This document shows, piece by piece, positions 61,961 through 64,000 of a stretch of 64,000 nt of DNA. Each line of letters begins with the position of its first letter. Position 1 is the stretch's first letter. A program made the translations under genes and the position numbers. This stretch comes from Ascidia mentula (Eukaryota; Chordata; Ascidiacea; Phlebobranchia; Ascidiidae): assembly GCA_947561715.1 (NCBI GenBank), contig OX387197.1:5577001-5641000 (forward strand), written 5' to 3'. The notes beneath the pieces were generated by a model. The model searched no databases, was not told the DNA's origin, and worked only from the letters and a program-made list of their open reading frames with translations.

Positions 61961-64000
61961 AATAATAGGTTTGCTATCGACTGGCACATTGATATGCTTG
62001 GTCGCTTGTCTCTCAAAGGCCAATTGAAATAAAAGGAATCGGGTTTTACAGTTCAACTCCGAATAGTGTGTTGTAATACTGTGCAAAATTTTGTTTCGAT
62101 TGAAGTTGAAACAAACGAATGAGAGACTGACAACTTGATTGAACACGAAGGCATGACCCGCGCGGTTTGGTATCTACTGTTGGCACATAAAAATACTTGG
62201 TCGCTTGTCTCTCAAAGGCCAATTAAAATAAAATCAATCGGGTTTTAGAGTTCAACTCCGCATAGTGTGTCGTAATACTGTGCAAAATTTTGTTTCGATT
62301 GAAGTTGAAACCAACGCCTGAGAGACTGACAACTTGATTGAACGCGAAGGCACGACCCGCGCGGTTTGGTATCTACTGCCGGCACGTTAACATGCTTGGT
62401 CGCTTGTCTTTCAAGAGCCAATTGAAATAAATGAAATCGGGTTTTACAGTTCAGCTCCGAATTTTGTGTTGTAATACTGTGCAAAATTTTGTTTCGATTG
62501 AAGTTGAAACAAACGAATGAGAGACTGACAACTTGATTGAACACGAAGGCACGACCCGCGCGGTTTGGTATCTACTGCCGGCACGTTAACATGCTTGGTC
62601 GCTTGTCTTTCAAAAGCCAATTGAAATGAAAGAAATCGGTTTTTGCTGTTCAACTCCGAATAGAGTGTTGTAATACTGTGCAAAATTTTGTTTCGATTGA
62701 AGTTGAAACAAACGCCTGAGAGACTGACAACTTGATTGAACACGAAGGCACGACCCGCGCGGTTTGGTATCTACTGCCGGCACGTTAACATGCTTGGTCG
62801 CTTGTCTTTCAAAAGCCAATTGAAATGAAAAAAATCGGTTTTTGCTGTTCAACTCCGAATAGAGTGTTGTAATACTGTGCAAAATTTTGTTTCGATTGAA
62901 GTTGAAACAAACGCCTGAGAGACTGACAACTTGATTGAACGCGAAGGCACGACCCGCGCGGTTTGGTATCTACTGCTGGCACGTTAACATGCTTGGTCGC
63001 TTGTCTTTCAAAAGCCAATTGAAATAAATGAAATCGGGTTTTACAGTTCAACTCCGAATATTGTGTTGTAATACTGTGCAAAATTTTGTTTCGATTGAAG
63101 TTGAAACAAACGAATGAGAGACTGACAACTTGATTGAACACGAAGGCACGACCCGCGCGGTTTGGTATCTACTGCCGGCAGGTTAACATGCTTGGTCGCT
63201 TGTCTTTCAAAAGCCAATTGAAATGAAAGAAATCGGTTTTTGCTGTTCAACTCCGAATAGAGTGTTGTAATACTGTGCAAAATTTTGTTTCGATTGAAGT
63301 TGAAACAAACGCCTGAGAGACTGACAACTTGATTGAACGCGAAGGCACGACCCGCGCGGTTTGGTATCTACTGCTGGCACGTTAACATGCTTGGTCGCTT
63401 GTCTTTCAAAAGCCAATTGAAATAAATGAAATCGGGTTTTACAGTTCAACTCCGAATATTGTGTTGTAATACTGTGCAAAATTTTGTTTCGATTGAAGTT
63501 GAAACAAACGAATGAGAGACTGACAACTTGATTGAACACGAAGGCACGACCCGCGCGGTTTGGTATCTACTGCCGGCAGGTTAACATGCTTGGTCGCTTG
63601 TCTTTCAAAAGCCAATTGAAATGAAAGAAATCGGTTTTTGCTGTTCAACTCCGAATAGAGTGTTGTAATACTGTGCAAAATTTTGTTTCGATTGAAGTTG
63701 AAACAAACGCCTGAGAGACTGACAACTTGATTGAGCGCGAAGGCACGACCCGCGCGGTTTGGTATCTACTGCCGGCACGTTAACATGCTTGGTCGCTTGT
63801 CTTTCAAGAGCCAATTGAAATAAATGAAATCGGGTTTTACAGTTCAACTTCGAATTTTGTGTTGTAATACTGTGCAAAATTTTGTTTCGATTGAAGTTGA
63901 AACAAACGAATGAGAGACTGACAACTTGATTGAACACGAAGGCACGACCCGCGCGGTTTGGTATCTACTGCCGGCACGTTAACATGCTTGGTCGCTTGTC
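61960..64000 (+). repeat. 199-bp satellite array, at least 10 units, open at the window end
   Basis: GCACGACCCGCGCGGTTTGG recurs about every 199 bases from 62155 to 63945. Each unit also has ATGCTTGGTCGCTTGTCT, AACTCCGAATA-TGTGTTGTAA and GAGAGACTGACAACTTGATT. From about 62800 on, two unit types alternate (CTGCCGGCAGG with TTTTTGCTGTTC versus CTGCTGGCACG with GGGTTTTACAGTTC), giving a 398-bp dimer. The first unit (61960-62155) is the most diverged. Minus-strand frames of 79-110 codons arise because 199 is not divisible by three. Confidence 0.95.

Noticed and set aside
61925-63937. Overlapping 73-110-residue minus-strand frames in the 199-bp array
   Set aside because: They are shifted repeats of the same peptide, produced because 199 is not a multiple of three. 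No start context or splice pattern supports them.
48780-64000. CRISPR-like direct repeats
   Set aside because: The repeats are contiguous units with no variable spacers, in a eukaryotic setting with spliced genes.

Overview
The window reads as nuclear DNA of an invertebrate chordate, most likely an ascidian tunicate of Ciona type. That is an inference from AT-rich sequence, short GT-AG introns, small exons and proteins that still align to human ones by eye. No alignment was run. All gene models were assembled by hand from splice sites, reading-frame phase and remembered homologues.

Left part (1-18.5 kb): a 22-exon minus-strand gene at 1275-14686 matches the axonemal-dynein packaging factor DNAAF9 (C20orf194, Shulin). 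Upstream of it on the same strand is a compact homologue of the ribosome-biogenesis factor RBIS (15088-15405). Two shorter RBIS-like copies follow as arms of a divergent inverted duplication. The left copy (16515-16717, minus) has a one-base frame shift; the right copy (18101-18304, plus) is open.

Middle part (18.5-44.3 kb): mostly gene-poor sequence with hAT-like transposon ends, then a 13-exon plus-strand gene for the cysteine-desulfurase-like half of molybdenum cofactor sulfurase (MOCOS, 24662-31099). It keeps the PLP lysine and the catalytic cysteine but ends before any MOSC domain. After a poorly understood stretch (31.1-39.6 kb) comes a 6-exon plus-strand gene for a 363-residue protein with two membrane segments that I do not recognise (39656-43332). 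It faces a two-exon minus-strand ZNF207/BuGZ gene (44619-46542).

Right part (48.5-64 kb): almost wholly tandem repeats. A 102-bp array is split by an approximately 11-kb foldback-like element. Its inverted arms carry a 77-bp repeat (3 copies or fewer on the left, about 50 on the right) and its centre holds 29 copies of a 190-bp repeat. A separate 199-bp array starts near 61.96 kb and runs off the end. The long open frames there come from repeat periodicity and are not genes.

The genes do not form an operon or pathway. Their only shared theme is housekeeping: cilia, ribosome assembly, molybdenum cofactor and the mitotic spindle.
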